Below are positions 37,691 to 45,475 of a DNA stretch of 56,899 nucleotides, in pieces. How positions within the stretch are numbered: the stretch's first letter is position 1; each line of letters starts with the position of its first letter. The DNA lies in the NCBI RefSeq assembly GCF_022640935.1, contig NZ_JALCCV010000011.1:1-56899 (forward strand). Reading direction: 5' to 3'. A program made the translations under genes and the position numbers. The DNA comes from Bifidobacterium sp. Its GTDB lineage: Bacteria > Actinomycetota > Actinomycetes > Actinomycetales > Bifidobacteriaceae. Under the pieces are notes generated by a model. The model was given only the letters and a program-made list of their open reading frames with translations. It was not told where the DNA came from and searched no databases.

Positions 37691-37750
37691 AGTAGAGCTT
37701 GACTCATGAGGAGCCATACTTTTGCATGGCTGAAAACCGGGAGCTTACCT

Positions 37751-37885
37751 ATGAAGAGGACATTCCAACCGAACAACCGTCGTCGCCACATGAAGCACGG
37801 ATTCCGTGTGCGCATGCGGACTCGTTCCGGCCGCGCGCTGATCAACCGTCGCCGCAACAAGGGCCGCAAGTCCCTTTCCGCCTGA
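37751..37885 (+). CDS. rpmH: 50S ribosomal protein L34
   Basis: A small basic protein of the large ribosomal subunit. The 44-residue sequence starts [20 protein letters not shown] and ends NKGRKSLSA, which is diagnostic for L34. GGGAG lies upstream as ribosome site. It is the first gene of the rightward series from oriC. The rnpA start follows within about 20 nt, in another frame. Confidence 0.97.
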   Translation: MKRTFQPNNRRRHMKHGFRVRMRTRSGRALINRRRNKGRKSLSA

Positions 37886-37905
37886 GGTCCAACGGCGTAG
37901 TGGAC

Positions 37906-38286
37906 GTGGAGCGACTGCAGAGCCATCGTGATTTCGTCACTGTGCTGAAACGTCGCCGCAAGGTCGCCGCGAAGGATATCGTCGTACATTACTTGATGCG
38001 CGGCGATACCGCATTTCAAGCGGATAATGTCGCGTCGGTCCGGCGGCTGGGGCTTGCTGTCTCGAAGGCAGTGGGCAATGCAGTCGTGCGTAATGGTGTG
38101 AAGCGTCGTTTCCGTGTTTTGGCGCGGATGCATGAAGACGCGCTGCCGCCTGGTTGCGATATCGTCATGCGCGCGAAGCCTGGCGCTGCTTCAGCGTCGT
38201 TCCGGTCGTTGGATGCACAGGTGGCAAAGTCGTTTGACGATATCAGGGCAAAGACTTCGGCTGCGGGCACAGGGGACGGGTCATGA
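37906..38286 (+). CDS. rnpA: Ribonuclease P protein component
   Basis: The protein cofactor that helps the RNase P RNA bind and cleave pre-tRNA 5' leaders. The family core is clear: [19 protein letters not shown] at the start and [17 protein letters not shown], which contains the RNR-type basic helix. The start is uncertain: GTG 37906 gives the usual M-E-R-L opening (126 aa), while GTG 37900 two codons earlier is closer to a GAGG site. The stop overlaps the yidD ATG by 4 nt, so the two are probably translationally coupled. Confidence 0.93.
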   Translation: MERLQSHRDFVTVLKRRRKVAAKDIVVHYLMRGDTAFQADNVASVRRLGLAVSKAVGNAVVRNGVKRRFRVLARMHEDALPPGCDIVMRAKPGAASASFRSLDAQVAKSFDDIRAKTSAAGTGDGS

Positions 38287-38582
38287 CTAGTCATTTGGCG
38301 CAGGCCTGCCTAGGTGCTATCCGGTGGTACCAGCGGCGGATCTCTGCGAACACGCCGCCGCACTGTCGGTATTACCCGACTTGTTCCACGTATGCCGTCC
38401 AGGCCGTCGAACGGTACGGGGCGTTGCGCGGCGGGCTGCTCGCGGTGCTGCGTCTGCTGCGCTGCCGTCCGTGGAGTCGCGGCGGAATCGACGATGTTCC
38501 GCAGCGATATTCTGTGTTCTATCGATTTTCGTGGTCCAAAGCTCATGAAGAGCCGCGCCTGACGCCACTGGCCAACGATTAA
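38283..38582 (+). CDS. yidD: Membrane protein insertion efficiency factor YidD
   Basis: A small amphipathic protein that assists YidC-dependent membrane insertion. The family signature is complete: [10 protein letters not shown], then the Cys-rich [24 protein letters not shown] and [17 protein letters not shown]. Length is 99 aa. It overlaps rnpA by ATGA and is followed by yidC after 16 bp, the standard order. Confidence 0.95.
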   Translation: MTSHLAQACLGAIRWYQRRISANTPPHCRYYPTCSTYAVQAVERYGALRGGLLAVLRLLRCRPWSRGGIDDVPQRYSVFYRFSWSKAHEEPRLTPLAND

Positions 38583-38598
38583 AGGAGACGGCCACATC

Positions 38599-39615
38599 AT
38601 GTTTAATTCCATGAATTCAGACAAGTTCCTTTTGGACAGCGGGTTTTTTGGCTGGCTGTACAAGATACTGACCCCTATCGAATGGCTCATGACGCAAATC
38701 ATGGTGTTGTTCCATAAGCTGTTCGTGCTGGTCGGCATGCCGCGAGAAGGCGTGTCGTGGATTCTGGCCATTGTGTTTCTGGTGCTGGTGGTGCACGCCT
38801 GTATCCTGCCTATTTTCGTGCGGCAAATGAAGTCGATGCGCAAGATGCAGGAAATGCAGCCGAAGATGCAGCATATCCGCAACAAGTACAAGGGCAAGAA
38901 GGATCCGGCGAGTCGCGAGGCCATGAATCGCGAGATGACCAAGCTCTATCAAGACAATGGGGCGAATCCGGCCGGATCATGCTTGCCGATGCTCATCCAA
39001 GGCCCTGTATTCATGTGCATGTTCTACACGCTTTCGGCTATTCCGTATATCGCCAATGGCGTGCGCCAGCCTCTCGGTGCCTTCGATCGGGCGACAGCGA
39101 CGCATTTCGCCAATACGAGCTTCTTCGGCGTCAAGATCACCACAACGTTCGGCCTGGCCGATTCCACAGGCAAGATCGTCATCGGCATTTTTGTCGCCCT
39201 GATGTGCGCGGCGATGTGGTTCATGCAGTTCAACAACATGCGCAAGAACCTGCCCCGTGCCCAGATGGAGGGTTCGCAGTACAAGATGCAGCAAGGCATG
39301 ACGTGGGTCTTTCCGATTATGTACATCTTCTCCGGTGTCACCATGCCCTTCGCCGTGCTGATCTACTGGCTGACCAACAACATCGCCAATATGGTCCGTT
39401 CGATGTGGCAGGTCTACACGTTCCCGACCCCAGGCTCCCCTGCGGCCGAGGAGAAGGAGGTGCGCGACCATGAGCACGAGAATGTCCGTCGAAAGCGTAC
39501 CGGGCAGATCTCCCTTGAAGAGGAAGAACTGGTGAAGGCCAAAGAGGCTGCCGAACAGCGCGAAAACCGAGGGTTCCAGCGCCAGCAGCCAAAGCGCAAA
39601 GGCCACAAGAAGTAG
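38599..39615 (+). CDS. yidC: Membrane protein insertase YidC/Oxa1
   Basis: Inserts and folds inner-membrane proteins with or without Sec. It is the short Gram-positive form with five membrane segments and no large periplasmic domain. The hydrophilic-groove Arg is in LPIFVRQMKSMRKMQ, and the cytoplasmic helical hairpin spans KMQEMQPKMQHIRNKYKGK. NPAGSCLPMLIQGPVFM is a typical membrane-core motif. The C-terminal 60 residues are strongly charged, with a basic end (QPKRKGHKK) that may bind ribosomes. Length is 338 aa; AAGGAG lies upstream. Confidence 0.95.
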   Translation: MFNSMNSDKFLLDSGFFGWLYKILTPIEWLMTQIMVLFHKLFVLVGMPREGVSWILAIVFLVLVVHACILPIFVRQMKSMRKMQEMQPKMQHIRNKYKGKKDPASREAMNREMTKLYQDNGANPAGSCLPMLIQGPVFMCMFYTLSAIPYIANGVRQPLGAFDRATATHFANTSFFGVKITTTFGLADSTGKIVIGIFVALMCAAMWFMQFNNMRKNLPRAQMEGSQYKMQQGMTWVFPIMYIFSGVTMPFAVLIYWLTNNIANMVRSMWQVYTFPTPGSPAAEEKEVRDHEHENVRRKRTGQISLEEEELVKAKEAAEQRENRGFQRQQPKRKGHKK

Positions 39616-39643
39616 GCGGCACGAGTGCGTGCTGACTGGCAGC

Positions 39644-39796
39644 ATGACGTGGATTGCCTGGTTCGCCGTCATGTTTGCCGTAGCTGTTGTAGTTTTGATT
39701 GCGGTGTTTCACGTGAAACACCGCAAGCGGATTCTTGCTATGAGGCGTATTGGGTATTCGGCTGAGATGCAGGGATTCGGCCGTGTACATGAATAA
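39644..39796 (+). CDS. Small single-span membrane protein between yidC and jag
   Basis: A 50-codon ORF with one hydrophobic helix (WIAWFAVMFAVAVVVLIAVF), followed by a strongly basic segment (HVKHRKRILAMRRIGY) and a short polar tail. This is the pattern of a small membrane protein with its C-terminus in the cytoplasm. It starts 28 nt after yidC and ends 46 nt before jag, in the same direction, so it would be part of that operon. A GTG at 39629 would add five residues. Its ribosome site is weak. The parS site at 39705-39720 lies inside it and encodes the end of the helix (VFHVKH). I do not recognise a family. Confidence 0.5.
   Translation: MTWIAWFAVMFAVAVVVLIAVFHVKHRKRILAMRRIGYSAEMQGFGRVHE
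39705..39720. promoter_or_regulatory. parS: parS site 1
   Basis: TGTTTCACGTGAAACA, a perfect 16-bp ParB-binding palindrome, inside the small ORF between yidC and jag. It is the closest parS to oriC in the window, about 2 kb from the right oriC half. Confidence 0.95.
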
Positions 39797-39842
39797 GACT
39801 GTTAGACTTTGTAAACCAAGGAATGACGTAAAGGAGTTCATG

Positions 39843-40598
39843 ATGGCTCAGGAAGAACCTAAGACGATAGAACAGCTCAATGAAGAAGCTGATATTGCGG
39901 CCGATTATCTGGAAGGCTTGCTTGATATCGCGGATTATGAAGGCGACATCGAAATGGGTGTGCGCAATAATCGCCCGACTGTTCAAATTGTTGCTGACGA
40001 TGATACGGACATCAAGCATCTGATCGGTCGAAATGGCGAGGTCGTCGACGCGTTACAACAGTTGACGCGACTCGCCGTGCAGCAAAAGACAGGCGACCGT
40101 TCGCATCTCATTCTTGATGTCGATGACTACCTCAAGCGCAAACGCCAGCATTTGCGTGATCTCGCGCTTGATGCGATCGACGAGGCGAGGGAGACGGGCG
40201 AACCTGTCGACTTGAGTCCTATGAACTCTTTCGAACGTAAGGTGGTTCATGACCTTGTTCGCGATGAGGGCTTGAAATCGCGTTCCCACGGTGAAGAGCC
40301 GCACCGCTACGTCAGTATTTTCGTCAAGACGGGAACGCAGGACGCAGTTAGTGATGGTGACGGTGAGGATGCAGCGGTCGGGGCGGCGGCCGACGAAGCT
40401 GTCGCTGAGCCTGCAACAGGTCGCGATGACGTCGTTGACGATGTGCTTGCCAATGACGATGTCGATGGTGGTGAAGGCGATCCCGGAATCGAGATCGGCT
40501 CGGATGCCGATATGGAAGATGTAGTCGACGATGTCGAGGTGGATGGCGGTCCCGAGGATAATGCTACTGATCCTGGCGATGATAAGGCTGCTGAATGA
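39843..40598 (+). CDS. jag: Jag/KhpB RNA-binding protein (KH-R3H)
   Basis: A cytoplasmic RNA-binding protein; homologues (Jag, EloR, KhpB) affect cell elongation in Firmicutes. A KH domain (ADDDTDIKHLIGRNGEVVDA, about 55-110) is followed by an R3H domain (SFERKVVHDLVRDEGLKSRSHG, about 135-160). The separate N-terminal Jag-N domain is absent, as is usual in Actinobacteria. The last 80 residues form an acidic Asp/Glu tail. I prefer ATG 39843 (251 aa) over the adjacent ATG 39840, because GGAG is then 6 nt away rather than 3. A strong terminator follows at 40623. Confidence 0.92.
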   Translation: MAQEEPKTIEQLNEEADIAADYLEGLLDIADYEGDIEMGVRNNRPTVQIVADDDTDIKHLIGRNGEVVDALQQLTRLAVQQKTGDRSHLILDVDDYLKRKRQHLRDLALDAIDEARETGEPVDLSPMNSFERKVVHDLVRDEGLKSRSHGEEPHRYVSIFVKTGTQDAVSDGDGEDAAVGAAADEAVAEPATGRDDVVDDVLANDDVDGGEGDPGIEIGSDADMEDVVDDVEVDGGPEDNATDPGDDKAAE

Positions 40599-40622
40599 GC
40601 TGGGCGGACTGCGCAATGTGAT

Positions 40623-40651
40623 CCGGCCCCGACGTGTACCGTCGGGGCCGG
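40623..40651 (+). terminator. Terminator of the rpmH-jag operon
   Basis: CCGGCCCCGAC (40623-40633) and GTCGGGGCCGG (40641-40651) form a perfect 11-bp stem with a 7-nt loop, 25 nt after the jag stop. The T-run is weak, but AATTTTTG follows 16 nt later. Confidence 0.8.
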
Positions 40652-41492
40652 TGGCGTCTTCGCCGAATTTTTGCGTTGGTTTGGGCGTGGAGGTCTCTGG
40701 TAGGCCCTGTGCCTCTGGTAGACCCTGTGGGGTTGTGATATGCGAGATCTGAGGAGAGAGTATAACTGAGAGGAGTTTTACAGTGCGGCGGACGCTGCAT
40801 ATGTAAGCTGTACGCCGCAGGGTATGTAAGACAATCATCGGCTGACTATTGGGAATGCCGGGCAGTTGAAGTACACAGATGCGCGCTATTTGGGACTTTG
40901 ATTTGACAACATACTGATATATGCAGGTGGTTTTCGTCAGGTCGGCGCATCATGCTGATTTGCGCCAGCAATAGTTGTGTTCAATTGAGAATTCATGAAT
41001 GGGGCGTATGTCGTCTCAGCTGTGTTCCCGGAGCAGATTTTGTTTTGGTGAAGCAGACCATGATGTTGTTTACTTTGTTGGTGATTTGCCGCTGGTTATT
41101 TCTCGTGAGGGGGAGACTGCTTATTGATGTCGAATGTCTATGTGCAGGCATATTCGTTGTGCAATGCCCGTCGGCACTGATCTACCGCTGACCTGTCACT
41201 GATGTATGGCCGCATAGGATGAAGATGTATTTCGGACAAGAACTGTGGAATTTTCTGGGCATTGTTGAGTTTGCATGTCTGTGTCCTGCTTAGCTTGAAA
41301 GAAATCGCTACTGCGTCAAATGTTGCCAACCGTTTTCTGCTCTGTCGGCATACAGGAATACCAATACGAGTGACACTACGGAGCATAAGGCAATTCTTAT
41401 TCAATATTAGTTTTGCGGCAGCCCGATGCAGTAGCATAGAACAAGTTGCCGAAGACGAGAACGGATTGAGACGCAAAGGGAAGAGTGCATAT
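40652..41492. other. Long AT-richer gap without a recognised gene
   Basis: About 840 bp between the jag terminator and rsmG. It contains the tandem repeat at 40695-40730 and a TTGACA hexamer at 40903-40908 without a well-placed -10. An open frame at 40952-41191 (79 codons, hydrophobic middle) has no ribosome site and no family I recognise. An in-frame extension of rsmG upstream to 41262 looks non-coding. Composition is more AT-rich than the neighbours. Confidence 0.5.
40695..40730 (+). repeat. Tandem 18-bp repeat, two copies
   Basis: CTCTGGTAGGCCCTGTGC (40695-40712) is followed directly by CTCTGGTAGACCCTGTGG, which differs at two positions. It lies just past the jag terminator. The copy number could vary between strains. 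Confidence 0.7.
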
Positions 41493-42182
41493 ATGACGGA
41501 GTACGCAGTTCATACAGATGCGGAAATTGAGGACTCTGGAGTCGCCAAGCGCGTATTGGGTGATGCATTTGCGTCATGTGAATTGTTTCACGTGAAACTT
41601 TCCACGGAAGGTGAATTACGCGGAATTATAGGACCCCGTGATGTCGACATTCTCTGGGAGCGCCATATTCTGAATTCAGCAGCAATTGTGCCATTCATTC
41701 GTCAGGCTTCAGCACATCAAAGGCTCAAGACTGTAGCCGATGTGGGAAGTGGGGGTGGATTCCCGGGTCTTGTCGCTGCAGCTTGTCTCCCCGATTATGA
41801 ATTCACACTTATCGAGCCCATGGAACGGCGCTGCGAGTGGCTCCAGGAGTGCATTGATCTTATGCAGTTGACAAATACCCGTATACTGCGCAATCGTGCC
41901 GAAGAGGCTATTGCCCGGATACATGATGATCATTCGTTCCATCCTTTTTCCGTTGTCACGTGCCGTGCCGTTGCTCCTATGAAGAGGCTCAGCGCATGGA
42001 CCCTGCCTCTTGTGGCAGCAAAAGGGCAACTCATCGCATTAAAAGGAAGGTCGGCTCAGACGGAGATCGAGAAAGCTGCCTCCGCGATAGCGAAATCAGG
42101 CGGGATGCGGCCTCGCGTGGTAGAGGCGCCGGTCGGTCCAGATATGGAGCCCACGCACGTGGTGATTGTCGATAGGCGGTAG
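41493..42182 (+). CDS. rsmG: 16S rRNA (guanine527-N7)-methyltransferase RsmG
   Basis: Methylates G527 in the 530 loop of 16S rRNA; loss of function gives low-level streptomycin resistance in several bacteria. The SAM site [13 protein letters not shown] is clear, followed by [12 protein letters not shown] (acidic residue for the ribose) and [11 protein letters not shown]. Length from ATG 41493 is 229 aa, normal for the family. A GGGAAGAG ribosome site lies upstream. A near-perfect parS site lies within codons 31-36. Its place between jag and parA is conserved. Confidence 0.93.
   Translation: MTEYAVHTDAEIEDSGVAKRVLGDAFASCELFHVKLSTEGELRGIIGPRDVDILWERHILNSAAIVPFIRQASAHQRLKTVADVGSGGGFPGLVAAACLPDYEFTLIEPMERRCEWLQECIDLMQLTNTRILRNRAEEAIARIHDDHSFHPFSVVTCRAVAPMKRLSAWTLPLVAAKGQLIALKGRSAQTEIEKAASAIAKSGGMRPRVVEAPVGPDMEPTHVVIVDRR
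41584..41599. promoter_or_regulatory. parS: parS site 2 (15 of 16), inside rsmG
   Basis: TGTTTCACGTGAAACT differs from the perfect palindrome only at the last base. It lies in the rsmG coding sequence and encodes LFHVKL. Confidence 0.85.
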
Positions 42183-42421
42183 CCGGAATAGTTGAGCAGA
42201 CACAGATTCTGCTTTCCGTTACTGACGTCGAATTCATATTTTACGGGCGTACTTATCAGGGTCAGCTGAATCTGATGACTGAAAAGCATGCAGGGCAGCA
42301 CTAGTCATTCGTGGCGTGTGCCTTTGATTTATGAGATCTGGCATGTGAGTCCTAGGACCAAGCTCAATTGCAATGTTTATGTGCGAGTGAATCTTTGTTA
42401 CTTTGTATTGACGTTGGAGAA

Positions 42422-42437
42422 TGTTTCACGTGAAACA
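42422..42437. promoter_or_regulatory. parS: parS site 3
   Basis: A perfect TGTTTCACGTGAAACA in the rsmG-parA gap, 38 bp before the DnaA-box cluster. It is the only one of the five not in a coding sequence. Confidence 0.95.
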
Positions 42438-42475
42438 TCGCGCATGAGATTTCACTGCAAGTATCACTCGTGAAG

Positions 42476-42624
42476 TTATCCACAATAGAGCAACAGGATT
42501 TTAGTTATCCACAGAAAGTGTGTATAGAACATCATACGATGAAATCATTCTCGCACTTGGGTTTAACTGCAATGAAGAAAAAGTTATCCACATAGTTATC
42601 ATTAGTTATACACAGTTATCCACA
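42476..42624 (+). promoter_or_regulatory. DnaA-box cluster upstream of parA
   Basis: Four perfect TTATCCACA boxes at 42476-42484, 42505-42513, 42584-42592 and 42616-42624, plus TTATACACA at 42606-42614, all in the same orientation within 149 bp. The surrounding DNA is AT-rich. The gap 42183-42751 otherwise holds parS site 3 and no gene. It could regulate parA, titrate DnaA, or take part in initiation. Confidence 0.85.
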
Positions 42625-42751
42625 TTTTTGAACAAAATGCCGAAGATGTATTCTGTCCACCCAAGTGACGAAACTGGAACAACTGTCATTCGGGAATCGA
42701 AGCGTCAACGGCCGACATGTGTTGGAAAGCAACGGAGAAAGGGCATTCGTT

Positions 42752-43696
42752 ATGGAATCTGCTGCGGAAACCATTCAACGCATTTTTGGTGATGCCCGAA
42801 GCTCTGTCGGAGCTGAAATGGCTGAGACGACTACACACTACGAGCGTCTTCAAAAAATTGAATTTCCTAGACCTTCTTCGACAAGATATATAGCAGTCGC
42901 GAACCAAAAAGGCGGAGTCGGCAAAACATCGACAACGGTGAATATCGCTGCGGCGCTTGCGCAGGCGGGAGCTCGTATACTGTTGATCGATATGGATCCA
43001 CAGGGGAATGCCTCTACTGCACTTGGTGCCCAGCATAATTCAGGGGATGTGTCGGTATATGACGTTCTTGAAGGAAGACGGGGAATCGAGGATGTGCGTC
43101 AACGGTGTGCGGAATTCCCCTCCCTCGATGTCGTGCCCTCATCGATTGATCTCAGCGGGGCCGAGCTTGAAGTAGCCAATCTGGACGAAAGAACATATCT
43201 GCTCAAGCATGCCCTTGATTCTTTCTTGGCACAATCTGAAGATCACTATGACTATGTCTTTGTTGATTGTCCTCCAAGTCTTGGTTTATTAGTCATCAAT
43301 GCGATGTGCGCCGTTACGGAAATGCTTATTCCCATTCAGGCAGAATATTATGCGCTCGAAGGGTTAGGCCAGCTGATTCATACAATCGGACTTGTGCAAA
43401 AGCATTATAATTCTTCGCTTTTGGTGTCGACGATGCTAGTCACGATGTTTGATAAACGCACGTTGCTCAGTCGAGAAGTATACGAGCAGGTGAAAAAACA
43501 TTATCCCAATATTGTATTGGACACAACCATTCCCAGAACAGTAAAGATATCCGAAGCGCCCAGTTTCGGGCAGAGTGTGATCAGTTATGACCCACGGGGG
43601 ATAGGGGCTGTCGCATATGTAGAAGCTGCTCTTGAGATTGCGCAGCGTTCGCCTACGGTTTTGGCTGCGATTGAATTAAAACAAGGAGAGAACTGA
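42752..43696 (+). CDS. parA: Chromosome partitioning ATPase ParA (Soj)
   Basis: A Walker-type ATPase that moves ParB-parS complexes and so segregates the origins. The deviant Walker A is KGGVGKTS (53-60); DMDPQGNAS and FVDCPPSLGLL follow, the latter being Walker B. The C-terminal DPRGIGAVAY motif is typical of chromosomal Soj proteins. I chose ATG 42752 (314 aa), with GAAAGGG 8 nt upstream; an in-frame GTG at 42665 would add 29 residues. parB follows after 1 bp. Confidence 0.95.
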   Translation: MESAAETIQRIFGDARSSVGAEMAETTTHYERLQKIEFPRPSSTRYIAVANQKGGVGKTSTTVNIAAALAQAGARILLIDMDPQGNASTALGAQHNSGDVSVYDVLEGRRGIEDVRQRCAEFPSLDVVPSSIDLSGAELEVANLDERTYLLKHALDSFLAQSEDHYDYVFVDCPPSLGLLVINAMCAVTEMLIPIQAEYYALEGLGQLIHTIGLVQKHYNSSLLVSTMLVTMFDKRTLLSREVYEQVKKHYPNIVLDTTIPRTVKISEAPSFGQSVISYDPRGIGAVAYVEAALEIAQRSPTVLAAIELKQGEN

Positions 43697-43697
43697 C

Positions 43698-45326
43698 ATG
43701 GCCACGAAATCACGGTTAGGTAAAGGACTTGGAGCCTTATTTCCAGACCTTCCCGGAGAGCCGTTGTCGCTGAATGTGGATCACAGTAATGAAAATGTCC
43801 CACAACGCCCTTCTGCTGTATTAGAGGCGAATTCTGGTTCACATGGTTCACGCAGTTCGAATGCTTCGAACGGTTCTGAAAATCCTCAACGGGTTTCGCT
43901 GAATGCTGCACCGGTAGATCCGACCCATCAACCGGAGGAGAGCAAAGAATCGGGCATCAGGCATGATTCTTCCGCGAATCGTCATGTTTCACGTGAAACA
44001 TCAGAAATAAGAAAACAAGGGCGGAGCAACAAAAAGGAAAGCACTATTTCTACAGCGACGCCGAATGTTTCACGTGAAACATCGAGAAAAACGAAGAAAA
44101 AGCGTGTGAGTATTCCCACGCTCAGTGAAATAGCGCATCCGAGCGATATGTTCTTCGGCGACATCACGAGCGAGGGCGCAGTATCTCAGCGGCGAGATAT
44201 GGAAAATCAAACCAGGAACGCAAGCCGGGGGCAGGTTCTTCCAAACGAGAAGGCGACTGCGGAAGCAGGCGAACAGGGAAGCAACACTACAACGAACGAA
44301 AATATCCCAGCCGAAACCGAACTCGCTCCCGTGCAAGGCGGGTATCTTGCCGAAATCAAGGTCTCTGATGTTGGCCCCAATCTTCATCAGCCTCGAACCG
44401 TATTCGACGAGGACGAATTAAAGGAACTTGCCGACTCAATACAAGAGGTCGGCGTACTGCAGCCAATTGTTGTGCGGAAAAGGCCTCAGAATCAGCAGCC
44501 AAAAAACGGTGCGCACGATGTAGGTTCATGGGCGCCCTTGGTGCATGAAGCCAAAGCCGAATTCTCGGAGTCAGCGGCAGCGACTCAAAAGAGCACGCCG
44601 AATACACTTGGTGTGGTTATTTCCCCAGCAGACCGTATGGATGGCGTCTATGAGCTGATTATGGGGGAACGTCGCTGGAGAGCTTCGCAACTGGCCGGGC
44701 TTGAGACAATTCCGGCTATCGTTAAAACCACTGCCAACGATGATATGCTTCGCGATGCGTTGCTGGAAAATCTTCACCGTGTGAACCTCAATCCATTGGA
44801 AGAGGCTGCAGCGTTCCAGCAGATGATCAAGGAATTCGGGTTGACTCAGGCTGAGCTGTCCCGTGCGATTTCCAAGTCGCGTCCGCAAATCGCCAATACT
44901 TTGCGGCTGCTGAATCTCCCAGGTTCTGTGCAGAAGAAAGTGGCTGCCGGAGTGCTTTCCGCTGGTCATGCCCGTGCGTTGCTGTCGCTGCCCAGCCAGG
45001 CAGAAATGGACAAGCTTGCGACAAGGATTATAGCCGAGGGCCTTTCCGTTCGCAGCACCGAGGAAATCGTCGCGATGTGGTCTGCGACGGTTGATCAGCC
45101 GGAAAAGCCGAAAGCACCGAAAAACAATCCATGGTCTGATTCGCCAATCCAACGCAATCTGGAAAATCGGTTCGATACTAAGGTATCTATCAGGGGAAAT
45201 CACAAACACGGTCGGATTGAGATTGTCTTCTCCTCTCCCGAAGATATGGATCGCATCGTCAGCCTATTGATGCCCACCACTGGGTCTTCGGGCGATCAGG
45301 CGACAACTCAACCGGAATGGGTGTGA
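43698..45326 (+). CDS. parB: Chromosome partitioning protein ParB with long insertions
   Basis: A parS-binding CTP-switch protein that loads at the origin and recruits SMC. The N-terminus has the ParA-contacting RLGKGLGALFPDL. The ParB N-domain starts near residue 214 (YLAEIKVSDVGPN), with the CTP motif GERRWRASQLAG near 322-333. The helix-turn-helix follows near 381 (LTQAELSRAISKSRPQIANTL), and the dimerising C-terminus is at the end. At 542 aa it is much longer than the usual 280-380. A polar low-complexity segment (about 20-213) lies between the N-terminal motif and the core, and a second insert of about 45 residues lies inside the N-domain (about 258-302). Two parS sites lie in the first segment. 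AAGGAGAG lies upstream. Confidence 0.94.
   Translation: MATKSRLGKGLGALFPDLPGEPLSLNVDHSNENVPQRPSAVLEANSGSHGSRSSNASNGSENPQRVSLNAAPVDPTHQPEESKESGIRHDSSANRHVSRETSEIRKQGRSNKKESTISTATPNVSRETSRKTKKKRVSIPTLSEIAHPSDMFFGDITSEGAVSQRRDMENQTRNASRGQVLPNEKATAEAGEQGSNTTTNENIPAETELAPVQGGYLAEIKVSDVGPNLHQPRTVFDEDELKELADSIQEVGVLQPIVVRKRPQNQQPKNGAHDVGSWAPLVHEAKAEFSESAAATQKSTPNTLGVVISPADRMDGVYELIMGERRWRASQLAGLETIPAIVKTTANDDMLRDALLENLHRVNLNPLEEAAAFQQMIKEFGLTQAELSRAISKSRPQIANTLRLLNLPGSVQKKVAAGVLSAGHARALLSLPSQAEMDKLATRIIAEGLSVRSTEEIVAMWSATVDQPEKPKAPKNNPWSDSPIQRNLENRFDTKVSIRGNHKHGRIEIVFSSPEDMDRIVSLLMPTTGSSGDQATTQPEWV
43985..44000. promoter_or_regulatory. parS: parS site 4, inside parB
   Basis: A perfect TGTTTCACGTGAAACA in the parB coding sequence, near codon 97, encoding part of HVSRETS in the low-complexity segment. 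Confidence 0.95.
44066..44081. promoter_or_regulatory. parS: parS site 5, inside parB
   Basis: A second perfect palindrome in parB, 81 bp after site 4 and in the same reading frame, encoding part of NVSRETS. The spacing is a multiple of three, so both sites give the same V-S-R-E-T peptide. Confidence 0.95.
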
Positions 45327-45475
45327 AAAGATCATCATAGCTCACAGACGGCTGGTCGTAGGCGGCTAAGGGCAACGAGCGATGTGCAGCAAGCCAATAG
45401 TTTCATAACCATTTACAGTCACCAGCATCTTAGTTTCACCTCATCGTTAGTGAATATCACAGGTCTGCCTCATAA

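Noticed and set aside
40903..40908. TTGACA as a -35 for rsmG
   Set aside because: No -10 lies at 16-19 nt spacing, and the site is almost 600 bp from the gene.
40952..41191. 79-codon ORF with a hydrophobic middle in the jag-rsmG gap
   Set aside because: It has no ribosome site, Cys-rich irregular composition and no known family; kept only as a note in the gap entry.
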